Shown here: one piece after another, positions 53,340 through 62,863 of the stretch
How the letters are laid out: every line of letters begins with the position of its first letter
Numbering within the stretch: the stretch's first letter is position 1
Assembly (NCBI RefSeq): GCF_013408655.1
Contig: NZ_JACCBP010000001.1
Span: 1,612,001-1,676,000, forward strand
Direction: 5' to 3'
DNA length: 64,000 nucleotides
Source of the DNA: Pigmentiphaga litoralis
GTDB taxonomy: Bacteria; Pseudomonadota; Gammaproteobacteria; Burkholderiales; Burkholderiaceae_B
Made by a program: the position numbers and the translations under genes
Notes under the pieces: model-generated
Databases searched by the model: none
The model's input: only the letters and a program-made list of their open reading frames with translations
What the model was told of the DNA's origin: nothing

Positions 53340-56300
53340 ACGTCCGCGAAACCGGACGGATGCGATACCAGATCGAATACATGGCGGGCAGGAACACCAG
53401 CGTCAGCACCGTGCCGGCCAGCGTGCCGCCGATCAGGGTGTAGGCCAGGGTGCCCCAGAACACCGAATGCGTCAGCGGGATGAACGCAAGGATGGCGGCC
53501 AGCGCCGTCAGGATCACCGGACGCGCGCGCTGCACGGTGGCCTCGACGAGGGCATCGAAGGGCGCCATGCCCTGCGATTCGTTCTGGTGGATCTGGCCGA
53601 TCAGGATCAGCGTGTTGCGCATCAGGATGCCTGACAGCGCGATCAACCCGACCAGCGCGTTGATGCCGAACGGCTGCTGGAACAGCAGCAGGGTCGGCAC
53701 CACGCCGATCAGGCCCAGCGGACTCGTCAGCAACACCATCACCATCGCGGACATTGACCGCACCTGGAAGATGATGATGATCAGCGTGATGGCCAGCATG
53801 ATCGGGAACAGCGGCAGCATGGCGCTCATCGACTTGTTCGATTCTTCGATCGACCCGCCTTCATCGATGCGATAGCCCGCGGGCAACGTCGCGCGCAGCG
53901 GCTCGAGCTGCGCCGTGATCGCCGCCGAAACATCAGGCGGTTGCAGGTTTTCCGCAATGTCGCCGCGCACTGTCATCGTGGGAATCCTGTCCCGCGATCG
54001 CATCATCGGCTCTTCGGCGGCCACCTCGACCTGTCCCACCTGCGACAGGGGAATGCGTTCCCCATGCACGCCGGTCAACGTGAAGTCACCGACCCGCGCC
54101 GGGTCCAGCCTGGCCGTCCCCGCCGATCGGGCCACCACTTGCACCGTGCGTATGTCTTCGCGCACGGCGGTCACCGGAATGCCCGACAACAGGAATTGCA
54201 GTTGCTGCGCCGCGTCGGCAGAGGTCAGGCCCGCCGCCTGCAGGCGATCCTGCTGCAACGTGAATCGCAGCGACGGCGTGCGCGGCCCCCAGTCGATATT
54301 GACGGTGCGCATCATGGGATTGCTGCGCATCAGGTCCTGCACCCGTGCCGTGATCTCGCGCAGCCGCTCCGGATCCGGACCACTCACGCGGTAGGCAATC
54401 GGGTACGGCGAATACGGGCCGAACACCAGTTGCGTGACACGCACCTGCGCTTCGGGCACCAGGCCTTCAGAGATGGCATCGCGCAGCCGATGCTTGAGCG
54501 CCTCGCGCGCCTCCTGGCTGTCGGTGCGCACCACGATCTTTGCAAAGGACGGATCGGGCAGTTCGGGCGACATGGCCAGATAGAAACGGGGCGCGCCCTG
54601 GCCCACATACGCCGTCACGATCCTGGCCTCGTCCTGGCGGGCCAGCCACGCTTCGACCTTGGCCGCAGCGGCGCTGGTCGATGCGATCGCCGTGCCATAC
54701 GGCATCTGCACTTCGACCAGGACCTCGGGCCGATCGGATATGGGAAAGAATTGCTTCTTGACGACGCCCATGCCCGCAACGGCCAGGACGAACAGCCCGA
54801 TGACCGCACCGGCCACGATCCACTTGCGGGCGATCACCCGGCCAAGCACGTTACGGAAGCGGCGATAGCGCGGTGTGTCGTACAGCGCCGCATGGCCGCC
54901 TTCCACCTGCTTCACCTCGGGCAGCAACTTCACGCCGAGATACGGCGTGAAGACCACGGCCACGAACCACGAGGCGATCAGGGCGATGCCCACGATCCAG
55001 AACATATTGCCGGTGTACTCCCCGGCACTGGACCGAGCAAAGCCATTGGGCATGAAGCCGACCGCGGTCACCAGGGTGCCCGACAACATGGGCGCCGCCG
55101 TATGGCTCCACGCATAGGCCGATGCCGCGACGCGGCTGTAGCCCTCTTCCATCTTGACCACCATCAGTTCGATGGCAATGATGGCGTCGTCGACCAGCAG
55201 GCCCAGCGCAAGGATCAACGATCCCAACGTGATGCGATCAAAGTTCTTGCCGGTGGCCGCCATCACGATGAACACGGCGGCCAGCGTCAGCGGCACGGCC
55301 GCCGCGACCACGATACCGACGCGCCAGCCCATGCTGACAAAGCACACCAGCATCACGACCAGCAGGGCCACAAAAAACTTGATCATGAACTCGTCGACCG
55401 ACGCGCTGATGTTGTCGGCCTGGTCAGTCACCTTGGTCAAGGTCATGCCGAGCGGCATCGATGCATTGATGGCGCCGACTTCCTGATCGAGCGCCTTGCC
55501 CAGATCCAGGCCGTTCCAGCCTTCGCGCATCACCACGCCCAGCAGCAGCGCGGGTTCACCGCCATTGCGCACAAGGAATGTCGCCGGGTCTTCATAGCCC
55601 CGCGTGACGGTGGCAATGTCGGCCAGCTTGAACACGCGACCCTGCGCCGGCACCGGGGTTTCTCGAATGGTGTCCAGGCTGTCGAAGGCGCCGTCGAGCC
55701 GGATCATGACGCGCGGACCCTGCGTGTCCACCGACCCCGCGGGCGTCAGCGCGTTCTGCCCGTTGAGCGCGGCAAATACGCTTTGCGGACTGACGCCCAG
55801 TGTTGCGAGCCGGTCGTGCGAGAATTCGACAAAGATGCGCTCCGCCCGCTCGCCAATGATGTTGACTTTCTTGACGCCGGGCACGTGCAGCAGGCGCTGC
55901 CGCAGCCGTTCTGCTTCGCGCACCAGCAGGCGTTGCGGCTCGCCCCGGGCCTTCAACGCCAGGATGCCGAAGGTCACATCGGCGTATTCGTCGTTGACCA
56001 TCGGTCCGATCACGCCCGCGGGCAACTGGATGACTTCGTCATCGATCTTTTTTCTTGCCTGGTAGAACTCTTCTTGCACGTCGGATGGGGGCGTGCTGTC
56101 GAGCAACGTGAGGGTGGTGAACGCAAGGCCGGGTTGGGTATAGGTTTCCGTGCGGTCGTACCAGCGCAATTCCTGGAGCCGCTTTTCGACCTTGTCGGCC
56201 ACCTGCTCCTGCATTTCCTTGGCGGTCGCCCCCGGCCACGCCGTCACGATGGTCATGACCTTGACCGTGAACGCAGGGTCTTCGGCACGCCCAAGCTTCA

Positions 56301-56403
56301 CGAACGACACGATGCCCGCCAAAGAAATGAGCGCGATCAAAAATAGCGTGACGGCCCGTTCGCGTACCGCCAGCGCTGACAGATTGAAGCGGCTCTCGCT
56401 CAT
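53338..56403 (-). CDS. RND multidrug efflux permease
   Basis: A 1021-residue HAE1-type proton antiporter with twelve expected membrane helices and two large periplasmic loops. Features include the N-terminal RFNLSALAVRERAVTLFLIALISLAG, TM4 LGLLVDDAIIAIELMV with the paired Asp for proton relay, and the late segment LLLFQQPFGINALVGLIALSGILMRNTLILIGQI. It forms a tripartite pump with the adaptor encoded upstream and probably the divergent outer-membrane protein. Substrates cannot be told from sequence. ATGA overlap with the adaptor gene indicates coupling. Confidence 0.95.
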   Translation of the reverse strand: MSESRFNLSALAVRERAVTLFLIALISLAGIVSFVKLGRAEDPAFTVKVMTIVTAWPGATAKEMQEQVADKVEKRLQELRWYDRTETYTQPGLAFTTLTLLDSTPPSDVQEEFYQARKKIDDEVIQLPAGVIGPMVNDEYADVTFGILALKARGEPQRLLVREAERLRQRLLHVPGVKKVNIIGERAERIFVEFSHDRLATLGVSPQSVFAALNGQNALTPAGSVDTQGPRVMIRLDGAFDSLDTIRETPVPAQGRVFKLADIATVTRGYEDPATFLVRNGGEPALLLGVVMREGWNGLDLGKALDQEVGAINASMPLGMTLTKVTDQADNISASVDEFMIKFFVALLVVMLVCFVSMGWRVGIVVAAAVPLTLAAVFIVMAATGKNFDRITLGSLILALGLLVDDAIIAIELMVVKMEEGYSRVAASAYAWSHTAAPMLSGTLVTAVGFMPNGFARSSAGEYTGNMFWIVGIALIASWFVAVVFTPYLGVKLLPEVKQVEGGHAALYDTPRYRRFRNVLGRVIARKWIVAGAVIGLFVLAVAGMGVVKKQFFPISDRPEVLVEVQMPYGTAIASTSAAAAKVEAWLARQDEARIVTAYVGQGAPRFYLAMSPELPDPSFAKIVVRTDSQEAREALKHRLRDAISEGLVPEAQVRVTQLVFGPYSPYPIAYRVSGPDPERLREITARVQDLMRSNPMMRTVNIDWGPRTPSLRFTLQQDRLQAAGLTSADAAQQLQFLLSGIPVTAVREDIRTVQVVARSAGTARLDPARVGDFTLTGVHGERIPLSQVGQVEVAAEEPMMRSRDRIPTMTVRGDIAENLQPPDVSAAITAQLEPLRATLPAGYRIDEGGSIEESNKSMSAMLPLFPIMLAITLIIIIFQVRSMSAMVMVLLTSPLGLIGVVPTLLLFQQPFGINALVGLIALSGILMRNTLILIGQIHQNESQGMAPFDALVEATVQRARPVILTALAAILAFIPLTHSVFWGTLAYTLIGGTLAGTVLTLVFLPAMYSIWYRIRPVSRT

Positions 56404-57494
56404 GGCCGTGCCCCATCGGCTGCCACCCGCACGCGATCACCGTCGTGCAGCAGATGGGCGCCGAGTGCAACGATGCGATCGCCTGGCGCAAGCGGCGCGG
56501 CAATGAATGCCGTGTCGGCGTCGACGTGTTGCAGCGTGACCGGCAACCACGCAACTGCTGCGGGCTCGCCCTGTATGCGCCACACGCCCGGTCCGGTGCC
56601 CGGATCGAACAGCGCGCCGATCGGTACCTGCAATGCGTCTTTGGCGTTGCCGCGAAGTGCGGGGATCCGCACGGTCACGGTGCTGCCGAGCGGCGCCTGC
56701 GCCAGCGCGCCCTGCAGCACGTAGCGGGCCTCGAAGGTGCGTGTCAGCCGATCGGCAGTGCCCGACAGCTGCCGCAGCGTGGCGGCGGACGGTGCGCCTG
56801 CATCGCCTACCAGTGCGGCCTGCGCCGCCGAACCCACGGCAGGCCGCAAGGTTTCAGGTAACTGCACGACGGCTTCCCGGCTGCCGCTGCGCGCGATCCG
56901 CAAGGTGATCTGGCCAGCAACGACCACCTGCCCTGGCTCGGCCAGGGTTTCCATCACGACACCGTCGGCATCGGCGACCAGGTCGGCGTAGCGCGTGGCA
57001 TTGCGGGTGACGTCCGCCTGCGCTTGCGCGGCGCTGAGTTGCGCGCGCGCGGCATCCGCGGCCGCCTTGGCCTGGTCGTAGGCCGACGCCGAAACCGCGC
57101 CCGTTCCGCGCAGATCCCGATAGCGGCGTTCTTCCTGCGCCGTCTGGTCTGCACGTGCCCGCAAGGCGCTGACCGCTTCGCGCTGCGCATCGGCCGCCAG
57201 CTTCAGGTCGACCGGATCGAGCCGCATCAACACTTGCCCGCGCCGAACCGCCTGACCGGTGTCGACGGCCCTTTCGATGATCTTGCCGCCGACCCGGAAT
57301 CCCAGGTCGCTTTGCACCCGGGCGGCGACGGTGCCCGTGAAGGCGCGCGAGGTGTCAGGCGCCGGCTGGACCGCGACGGTGCGAACCAGCGGCGCCGCGG
57401 TGCGGGAATCGGCTGGCGCTTCCTGACCGCACGCAGTCAGTACCAGGGGCAAGGCCCAGAAACGGGCAGACAAAAGCAGGCGGCGCCACGACAT
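56400..57494 (-). CDS. RND efflux periplasmic adaptor (membrane fusion) lipoprotein
   Basis: A 364-residue adaptor with lipobox LVLTAC near residue 22. The family features follow in order: RAFTGTVAARVQSDLGFRVGGKIIERAVDTGQAVRRGQVLMRLDPVDL (barrel-lipoyl half), a helical hairpin (about 100-165), LAEPGQVVVAGQITLRIA (second lipoyl half) and the barrel/membrane-proximal part. It links the permease to an outer-membrane channel. The promoter region upstream contains a dyad matching the one near the TetR gene. Confidence 0.93.
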   Translation of the reverse strand: MSWRRLLLSARFWALPLVLTACGQEAPADSRTAAPLVRTVAVQPAPDTSRAFTGTVAARVQSDLGFRVGGKIIERAVDTGQAVRRGQVLMRLDPVDLKLAADAQREAVSALRARADQTAQEERRYRDLRGTGAVSASAYDQAKAAADAARAQLSAAQAQADVTRNATRYADLVADADGVVMETLAEPGQVVVAGQITLRIARSGSREAVVQLPETLRPAVGSAAQAALVGDAGAPSAATLRQLSGTADRLTRTFEARYVLQGALAQAPLGSTVTVRIPALRGNAKDALQVPIGALFDPGTGPGVWRIQGEPAAVAWLPVTLQHVDADTAFIAAPLAPGDRIVALGAHLLHDGDRVRVAADGARP

Positions 57495-57538
57495 GAGTGT
57501 CCCAATCGCAAATCAGAAGGACGCTCAGTGTGGTTCTT

Positions 57539-57562
57539 GTGACCAAACCTGTCAATGGTCAC
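57539..57562. promoter_or_regulatory. Probable TetR operator 1 (efflux operon)
   Basis: GTGAC-N14-GTCAC, extended to perfect 9-base arms TTGTGACCA (57537-57545) and TGGTCACAA (57556-57564). It lies about 45 bases upstream of the adaptor start. The same core and spacing recur at 58298-58321. Confidence 0.7.
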
Positions 57563-57641
57563 AACGAGGAAAAATCTTCCGCGTGATGGGATGCCGGACA
57601 ACAAAGGGAGTGGGAAGGCCGCCGATTTCTCAGGGCATTTC

Positions 57642-58259
57642 TCAGGGCGAGAGGCTGCGCAACACCAGGCTGGACAGTTGCGCCGGCGCTTCCTGCGCGG
57701 AATCGAAACTGTGCTGCAGCAGCAACGGATCGGTATAGGGGCGCACCACCAGATGGATCGCCGTGACCGCTTCATCGAGCGGCGTCTTGCGTTCGAAGTC
57801 GCCCGTTTGTCGGCCCTGCTGCACGATGTCGCGGATCATGTCCTTGACGTGGCTTTCATAGGTACGCGCCGACAGCCACCGTTCCGTGGCGGCCGATGCG
57901 GCGATGTCGTAAAGCTTTCGATCCCTGAAGAACAACCGCAGACTGGACTCCACGATGGCCTTGAACATGCGGCGCAGCTTCTCGGGCGGATGGTCCGCCC
58001 CGTCGATCGCGGCGCGCACCTCGCGCTCGATTTCCTGCAGACAGTTCGAGCAGATCATCTCGCCGATCGCCTGCTTGGACTCAAAGAACTTGTAGATATA
58101 GGCCTTGGAAAAACCGATGGCCTTGGCAAGGTCGGACACCGTCGTCTTCTCGTAGCCGTAGCGGCTGAAGTGTTCGGTGGCCGCGACCACGATCTGGTCG
58201 CGGATCGTATGGTCGGCGGGTCCGCGGGCGGAAACAACGGGGGTGCTGGAGGTCGTCAT
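57642..58259 (-). CDS. TetR-family regulator of the efflux genes
   Basis: A 205-residue repressor. The N-terminal DNA-binding domain has ATEHFSRYGYEKTTVSDLAKAIGFSKAYIYKFFESKQAIGE; the C-terminal ligand domain is helical (PPEKLRRMFKAIVESSLRLFF...). It lies between the adaptor-permease operon (same strand, 147 bases downstream) and the divergent outer-membrane gene. Both promoter regions carry GTGAC-N14-GTCAC, so autoregulation plus efflux control is likely. Confidence 0.92.
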   Translation of the reverse strand: MTTSSTPVVSARGPADHTIRDQIVVAATEHFSRYGYEKTTVSDLAKAIGFSKAYIYKFFESKQAIGEMICSNCLQEIEREVRAAIDGADHPPEKLRRMFKAIVESSLRLFFRDRKLYDIAASAATERWLSARTYESHVKDMIRDIVQQGRQTGDFERKTPLDEAVTAIHLVVRPYTDPLLLQHSFDSAQEAPAQLSSLVLRSLSP

Positions 58260-58297
58260 GACGCAAGCTTAACGCCCCGTGCAAATTCAAACAATGA

Positions 58298-58321
58298 GTG
58301 ACCGTTTTGTACTATAGTCAC
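58298..58321. promoter_or_regulatory. Probable TetR operator 2 (tetR/outer-membrane divergent region)
   Basis: GTGAC (58298-58302), 14 bases, GTCAC (58317-58321), with flanking A/T extending the arms to six. TACTAT, a plausible -10 element, lies within the spacer. Same architecture as the site at 57539-57562. Confidence 0.7.
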
Positions 58322-58425
58322 TAACGCATCGTCGTGGGTTGTTGATCATCGGCCAAAGGTTGATGGGTGTTCCAACTCACGATCGAGCCCCGCTGCCACC
58401 TTGTCCTTGTTGTGCCTGGAACCTT

Positions 58426-60171
58426 ATGCCCTCCCTTCCCCGCCTCGTCCTGCTGGTGTCCGCGGCGCTTGCCGGCACCGCCTGCTCCGTCGGTCCGACC
58501 TACGTTCCGCCGCCGGCCACGATGCCTCGGGCGTATCTGGGCCAGGCCGCCATCGAACGCCGCGCCGTCGACGACCGCATCGACCTTGCCACCTGGTGGA
58601 ACGGCTTCAACGATCCCCTGCTGAGCCGATGGGTCGAGACCGCCCTGGCCAACAACCTGGACCTTGCCCAGGCAGCGGCACGCATCGTCCAGGCGCGGGC
58701 CGGACTGGGCGCCGCCAATGCGGCCTTGCTCCCTTCCGGAGCGATCGGCGGGCAAGCGGCCCGCGTGTACCAGTCGGTGGAGACGCCGCTGGGGCGCGTC
58801 CTGAACGCCAATCCCGGCTTCGACCGTCATGGCAGCAGCTACGAGCTGAATGCCAACGCCAGCTGGGAGCTGGATCTGTTCGGTGGTCTGCGGCATGGAC
58901 GGGATGCGGCGCTGGCCGATTACCAGGCGTCCGAAGCGGGCGGCGTGGCCACGCGACTGGCGGTGGCGGCGCAGACGGCCGACCTGTACCTGCGCGTCCG
59001 CGGCCTGCAGGCCAGCCTGGCCATTGCCGGCCGGCAGGTCGCGTCGCAGCGATCGTTGCTGGATACCATCAACCAGTTGTTCGACAAGGGACTCGCGGCC
59101 GAACTGCAGGTGCGGCAGGTCGAAGGTCAGCTGGCGCAGGTGGAGGCATCGATACCGGTGCTGAACGCGGCGCTGGAGGCGACGATGAACGCGCTGGACG
59201 TGATGCTGGCCGCGCCGATCGGGACGCATCGGGCGGAGTTGGCGGCTGGCGGGATTGGCGAGGTCCGGGCTTTAGGCACGGTTGGCTCGGTTGGCTCGGT
59301 TGGCTCGGTTGGCTCGGTTGGCTCGGTTGGCTCGGTTGGCTCGGTTGGGGCAATCGGCGCGGCCGGATCGGTGGGCGCGGCCAGACCGGTCAGCGCAGCC
59401 GGCGCGATTCCCGCTGCGCCAAGCCTGGGCGTCACGGGCACGCCGGGCGACCTGCTCCGCCGCCGTCCCGACATTCTGATGGCCGAGCGCAGGCTGGCCG
59501 CGTCCAATGCGCGCATCGGCGCAGCGGTGGCCGAGTACTACCCGAAAATATCGCTCAGTGGGCTGATAGGTAGCGCGACATCCATTGCCAGCGGCAACCT
59601 GTTCAGCAGCGGCGCGAACCAGGCCGCCGGGGTGGTCGGCTTGCGGTGGCGGCTGTTCGACGTGGGGCGCATCGATGCGCAGATCCAGCAGGCCAAGGGG
59701 GAGGAAGCCGAAAGGCTGGCCGCCTACCGGCTGGCCGTGCTGCGAGCGACCGAAGATGTCGAAAACGCGATGACGTCGCTGATGAACCGGGAGACGCAGG
59801 CTGCCTTGTTGACCCGCAGCGTCGATGCACTGAGCCGGGCGCGGGATACGTCATGGCAGGCGTATCAGGGCGGCATTGTCAGCCTGATCGAAGTGCTGCA
59901 GGCCGACGACGCATTGTTGCGCGCGTCGATGGCCCGTGCCGACGCACAGACCGAGTCCGCCCGCGCCGCCGTCGCCGCCTTCAAGGCCCTGGGCGGCGGG
60001 TGGTCGCCAGCGGGGGATGTGGCTGCAACCGCGGTGGCTGCAACTCCGGTGGCTGCAACCGGTTTGGCTACAACCGGTTTGGCTGCGACCGATTTGGCTA
60101 CAACCGGTTTGGCTACAACCGGTTTGGCTGCTGAACCTGCGACCGCTGCCAACACGGTCGTGACTCGTTAG
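58426..60171 (+). CDS. NodT-family outer-membrane efflux lipoprotein with internal repeats
   Basis: A 581-residue TolC-like channel. The lipobox LAGTAC is near residue 20. First half: WWNGFNDPLLSRWVETALANNLDLAQAAARI and ASWELDLFGGLRHGRDAALADYQASEAG. Second half: LLRRRPDILMAERRLAASNARIGAAVAEYYPKISLSG and ALSRARDTSWQAYQGGIVSLIEVLQADDALL. Between the halves is a Gly-Ser-Val repeat run (about residues 285-306), and the C-terminal about 50 residues are eight pentapeptides of VAAT/GLATT type. Both are unusual for the family. It is divergent from tetR with a shared operator. Confidence 0.92.
   Translation: MPSLPRLVLLVSAALAGTACSVGPTYVPPPATMPRAYLGQAAIERRAVDDRIDLATWWNGFNDPLLSRWVETALANNLDLAQAAARIVQARAGLGAANAALLPSGAIGGQAARVYQSVETPLGRVLNANPGFDRHGSSYELNANASWELDLFGGLRHGRDAALADYQASEAGGVATRLAVAAQTADLYLRVRGLQASLAIAGRQVASQRSLLDTINQLFDKGLAAELQVRQVEGQLAQVEASIPVLNAALEATMNALDVMLAAPIGTHRAELAAGGIGEVRALGTVGSVGSVGSVGSVGSVGSVGSVGAIGAAGSVGAARPVSAAGAIPAAPSLGVTGTPGDLLRRRPDILMAERRLAASNARIGAAVAEYYPKISLSGLIGSATSIASGNLFSSGANQAAGVVGLRWRLFDVGRIDAQIQQAKGEEAERLAAYRLAVLRATEDVENAMTSLMNRETQAALLTRSVDALSRARDTSWQAYQGGIVSLIEVLQADDALLRASMARADAQTESARAAVAAFKALGGGWSPAGDVAATAVAATPVAATGLATTGLAATDLATTGLATTGLAAEPATAANTVVTR
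59281..59343 (+). repeat. 9-bp tandem array (seven units) in the outer-membrane gene
   Basis: Seven perfect copies of GTTGGCTCG encode Val-Gly-Ser repeats between the two structural halves of the channel. Perfect identity suggests recent slippage; length changes stay in frame. Confidence 0.95.
60016..60135 (+). repeat. 15-bp tandem array (eight units) at the outer-membrane gene 3' end
   Basis: Eight 15-base units such as GGTTTGGCTACAACC encode pentapeptides (VAAT, GLATT, GLAAT). They form the C-terminal tail, ending 12 codons before the stop. Confidence 0.9.
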
Positions 60172-60204
60172 TCGCATGGCAGCAGCCGTGCGCCCATATG
60201 CCGA

Positions 60205-61707
60205 TCAGAAATACCCATTGCGCCACAGCCGCGGCGCAAAGAAGGGATAAGCAGGCGGCGTGAAGTCGCGTTCCTGGGCGGTCAGGTCCAGCGCCTCGGG
60301 CAGCATGCCGCGCAGCACGGACGCGACGGCAAAGGCCAGGACCAGCGCCATGAACATGCTGACCCATACGTTGCGCCGCGGCGGCCTCGCAGCCGCAGGG
60401 TTCGGCGCGGCGCTGGACGCCGTCCTTCCCTGTTGGGTCCACGCCACCGCACACGCCACCAGCACCACGATCCATAACTGGCTCATGGGCATCACGATCG
60501 AGCCGGACACAAAGGCATCGGCGATCGTCGCGGCCACACCGCCGGTCAGCACGGTCCGCAGCGCCTGGCCAGCCAAGTCGTCATCGGCCACGGCGCGCCC
60601 GCGTCGCCACATCGCCACGACGCCGCAAACCAGCGCGGCGGTCAGTGCAATGACGGCGGGAACGCCCCATTCGGCAGCGATCTGCAGCAGCCAATCATGC
60701 GGATGCGCATTGGCCTGCAATGCCATGGCCCGATGCGCAAAATGCAGCGGGCCTTCACCCAGCCAGGGATGCGACTGGATCATCGCCCCCGCCAACCGCC
60801 ACAGGTCCAGCCGACCGGACGCCGGATCCACCAGGCTGCGTTCGGCCACCCCCTGCAACACGCCGAACGGCTTGAGACCGATGGCGAGCGGCAGCGCGAC
60901 GTAGAGCAGCAGATAGGCAACGAGCCCGGCGGCCGCGCTGGTGACCAGCACGCGCACCCAAGGCCAGGCTTGCCGGCCATATCCCCCCAGCACGACCACG
61001 ATGGCCACGCCTATCCCGAACACCGTGCCGCGGCCGCCCGTCACGAACAGCAGCATCCACCACACCGCCGTCATCCGCCACCACATGGCGCGATGCGCCC
61101 GGCCATCCGCCACCCCGGCCGCGGGCAGCGCCAGCCATGCCAGGAATGGCAGGCTGATGGTCTGCACGTGATTGAGGAAACGGTGGTTGTCATAGCCGGG
61201 CGACAGCATCAGTTGGGATGGCTGCACATGGCCGACGACGGCAATCAGGTAGTACGCCATCGCCAGAAAAATGTAGGCGACGCAGCCGTAGCCACACCAC
61301 AACGCCATGCGCCGCATGCGCGCCGCAACCTGACCGGCATCGGCATCCGTCGACCATTCCGCGGCGATCGCCAGCGCCAGCATGACCAGCAAGGTCATCG
61401 ATCCCCACTCGTAGAAGGCATGCCTTGGCGACAGCGCCTGCATGCCCGATACGACACCCAGCAACAGCCACACGCCCAGCGACGCCGCGCCGGCCTTGCC
61501 GGGCCAGATCATGGCTGCGCCGTGGCGGCGCTGACGCACAAGCACCGTCACGGCAGCAATCACCAGGACAAGGACCTGCATCAGGCGCTGGTTGTTGTGA
61601 TACGACGCGTCGATCGTCCACGGAATGTGGAGGAAGGGACCGACGGCGAGCGCCAGGCAAGTCAGCGACGTCAGCAGGTATCGCGACGCAAGGGAAGTCA
61701 ACATCAT
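60205..61707 (-). CDS. O-antigen ligase / PglL-like (Wzy_C) membrane protein
   Basis: A 500-residue membrane protein with about eleven hydrophobic helices. The large periplasmic loop carries the family block LAGAMIQSHPWLGEGPLHFAHRAMALQANAHPHDWLLQIAAEWGVPAVIAL, with the His and Glu positions typical of Wzy_C enzymes. Such proteins ligate O-antigen to lipid A-core or transfer glycans to pilins and other proteins (PglL). Which it does is not clear. No other glycan genes are nearby; a Tad pilus is 14 kb away. The start is one of two adjacent ATGs. It follows the AraC gene by 19 bases on the same strand. Confidence 0.87.
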   Translation of the reverse strand: MMLTSLASRYLLTSLTCLALAVGPFLHIPWTIDASYHNNQRLMQVLVLVIAAVTVLVRQRRHGAAMIWPGKAGAASLGVWLLLGVVSGMQALSPRHAFYEWGSMTLLVMLALAIAAEWSTDADAGQVAARMRRMALWCGYGCVAYIFLAMAYYLIAVVGHVQPSQLMLSPGYDNHRFLNHVQTISLPFLAWLALPAAGVADGRAHRAMWWRMTAVWWMLLFVTGGRGTVFGIGVAIVVVLGGYGRQAWPWVRVLVTSAAAGLVAYLLLYVALPLAIGLKPFGVLQGVAERSLVDPASGRLDLWRLAGAMIQSHPWLGEGPLHFAHRAMALQANAHPHDWLLQIAAEWGVPAVIALTAALVCGVVAMWRRGRAVADDDLAGQALRTVLTGGVAATIADAFVSGSIVMPMSQLWIVVLVACAVAWTQQGRTASSAAPNPAAARPPRRNVWVSMFMALVLAFAVASVLRGMLPEALDLTAQERDFTPPAYPFFAPRLWRNGYF

Positions 61708-61726
61708 GAAGGGGGCAAGATTCCGG

Positions 61727-62836
61727 TCAGGACGATATCTTAGCGGCAGGGGTTGCAGCGGCTGATAGGGCAGCGGTCGGCGTTGCAGTGTCAGCCGCCG
61801 CGGTGCCAACCGCAGCACTGCCAGCCGCTGCGATGCCAGCCGCTGCAGTGCCAGCCGCCGCGACGCCAGCCGCTGCGGTGCCAGCCGCAGCACTGGCCAA
61901 GGCCTTGCGCTGCCCGTTGCCATACGCCCCCGGCGTCACGCCGGCCCACCGCGTAAATGCCCGCGCAAAGACCTTGTCCGACGTGAACCCAAGTTGACGA
62001 GCCACCTCGGACACGCGTTGTCCACCTTGCGCCAGGCGGTCAGCCGCCAGCGTCAGGCGATGCGTGGCCAGGTACTGGATCGGCGACACGTCGACCCGTT
62101 CCCGAAACCGCGCGGCAAACCGGGTGCGCGACATGCCGGCCTCGCGCGCCAGCGCATCCAGCGTCCACGAGCGGTCAGGCGCGCGGTGGATCGCCATCAG
62201 GACACGGGCAATCGACGGGTCGGTCAGCCCGCGCAGCCAGCCGGCGTGCTGCATGCCGGACTGGGCAAGATGGGCCCGCAGCACATGCACCAGCAGCAGG
62301 TCGGCCATCCGCGCCGCCGACAATTTCCAACCGGGTTGCTGCGCCAGGGTTTCATCGACCAGCGCCTGCATCATGGCCGCCAGCGGCCCGACACTGGGCG
62401 ACGCGGCGTCAGCGACGTGAATGATCGGCGGCAACAAACGCATGACGGTGTCGCGGCCATAGGCGGACAGCCACAGGTGGGCCGAGAACAATTCGATGCG
62501 CGTATCGCCTTCGCCGGTGTCAAACACCAGCGGCGCATCGCCGTGTTCTCCTACCGCGTGCCGTGCAATCAAGGACGCAATGGGTTGCAAGGGCAACGCC
62601 GGGTCGGACGACACCGAATGCGCGGTGCCCAATGGCAGCAACACCAGGTCGCCCGGACCGATCCAGCGTGGCGCGTCGTCTGCCACCTGGATCCAGTATC
62701 CGCCGCCGGTCGACATGCGGATCAAGGCACCCTCGACGCCCAAGGACGCCAGCGCGAACGGACCGCGCAGGCCGAACCGCGCCGTCACGGCCCGGTCCGC
62801 CCGGCAATCGGCCAATACGTCGCTCAAACCATCCAC
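61727..62836 (-). CDS. AraC-family regulator with repeat tail
   Basis: A 369-residue regulator. The N-terminal cupin-like sensor domain (about 1-180: GPFALASLGVEGALIRMSTGGGYWIQVADDAPRWIGPGDLVLLPLGTAHSV) is followed by two helix-turn-helix units (WTLDALAREAGMSRTRFAARFRERVDVSPIQYLATHRLTLAADRL; VSEVARQLGFTSDKVFARAFTRWAGVTPGAY). The last about 55 residues are Ala/Gly pentapeptides (AAAGX) outside any known domain. It may control the ligase gene it precedes or the divergent monooxygenase. Confidence 0.92.
   Translation of the reverse strand: MDGLSDVLADCRADRAVTARFGLRGPFALASLGVEGALIRMSTGGGYWIQVADDAPRWIGPGDLVLLPLGTAHSVSSDPALPLQPIASLIARHAVGEHGDAPLVFDTGEGDTRIELFSAHLWLSAYGRDTVMRLLPPIIHVADAASPSVGPLAAMMQALVDETLAQQPGWKLSAARMADLLLVHVLRAHLAQSGMQHAGWLRGLTDPSIARVLMAIHRAPDRSWTLDALAREAGMSRTRFAARFRERVDVSPIQYLATHRLTLAADRLAQGGQRVSEVARQLGFTSDKVFARAFTRWAGVTPGAYGNGQRKALASAAAGTAAAGVAAAGTAAAGIAAAGSAAVGTAAADTATPTAALSAAATPAAKISS
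61789..61893 (-). repeat. 15-bp tandem array (seven units) in the AraC gene tail
   Basis: Seven 15-base units of the form TGCCAGCCGCTGCGA (+ strand reading) encode AAAGX pentapeptides. They lie entirely after the DNA-binding domain and keep the frame. Confidence 0.9.
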
Positions 62837-62863
62837 CGCGACCCCTCTCCCCTATGTCAATGT

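Noticed and set aside
53941..56346. 801-codon + strand frame opposite the RND permease
   Set aside because: Shadow of a well-supported efflux gene; His/Arg/Gln-rich composition typical of antisense frames.
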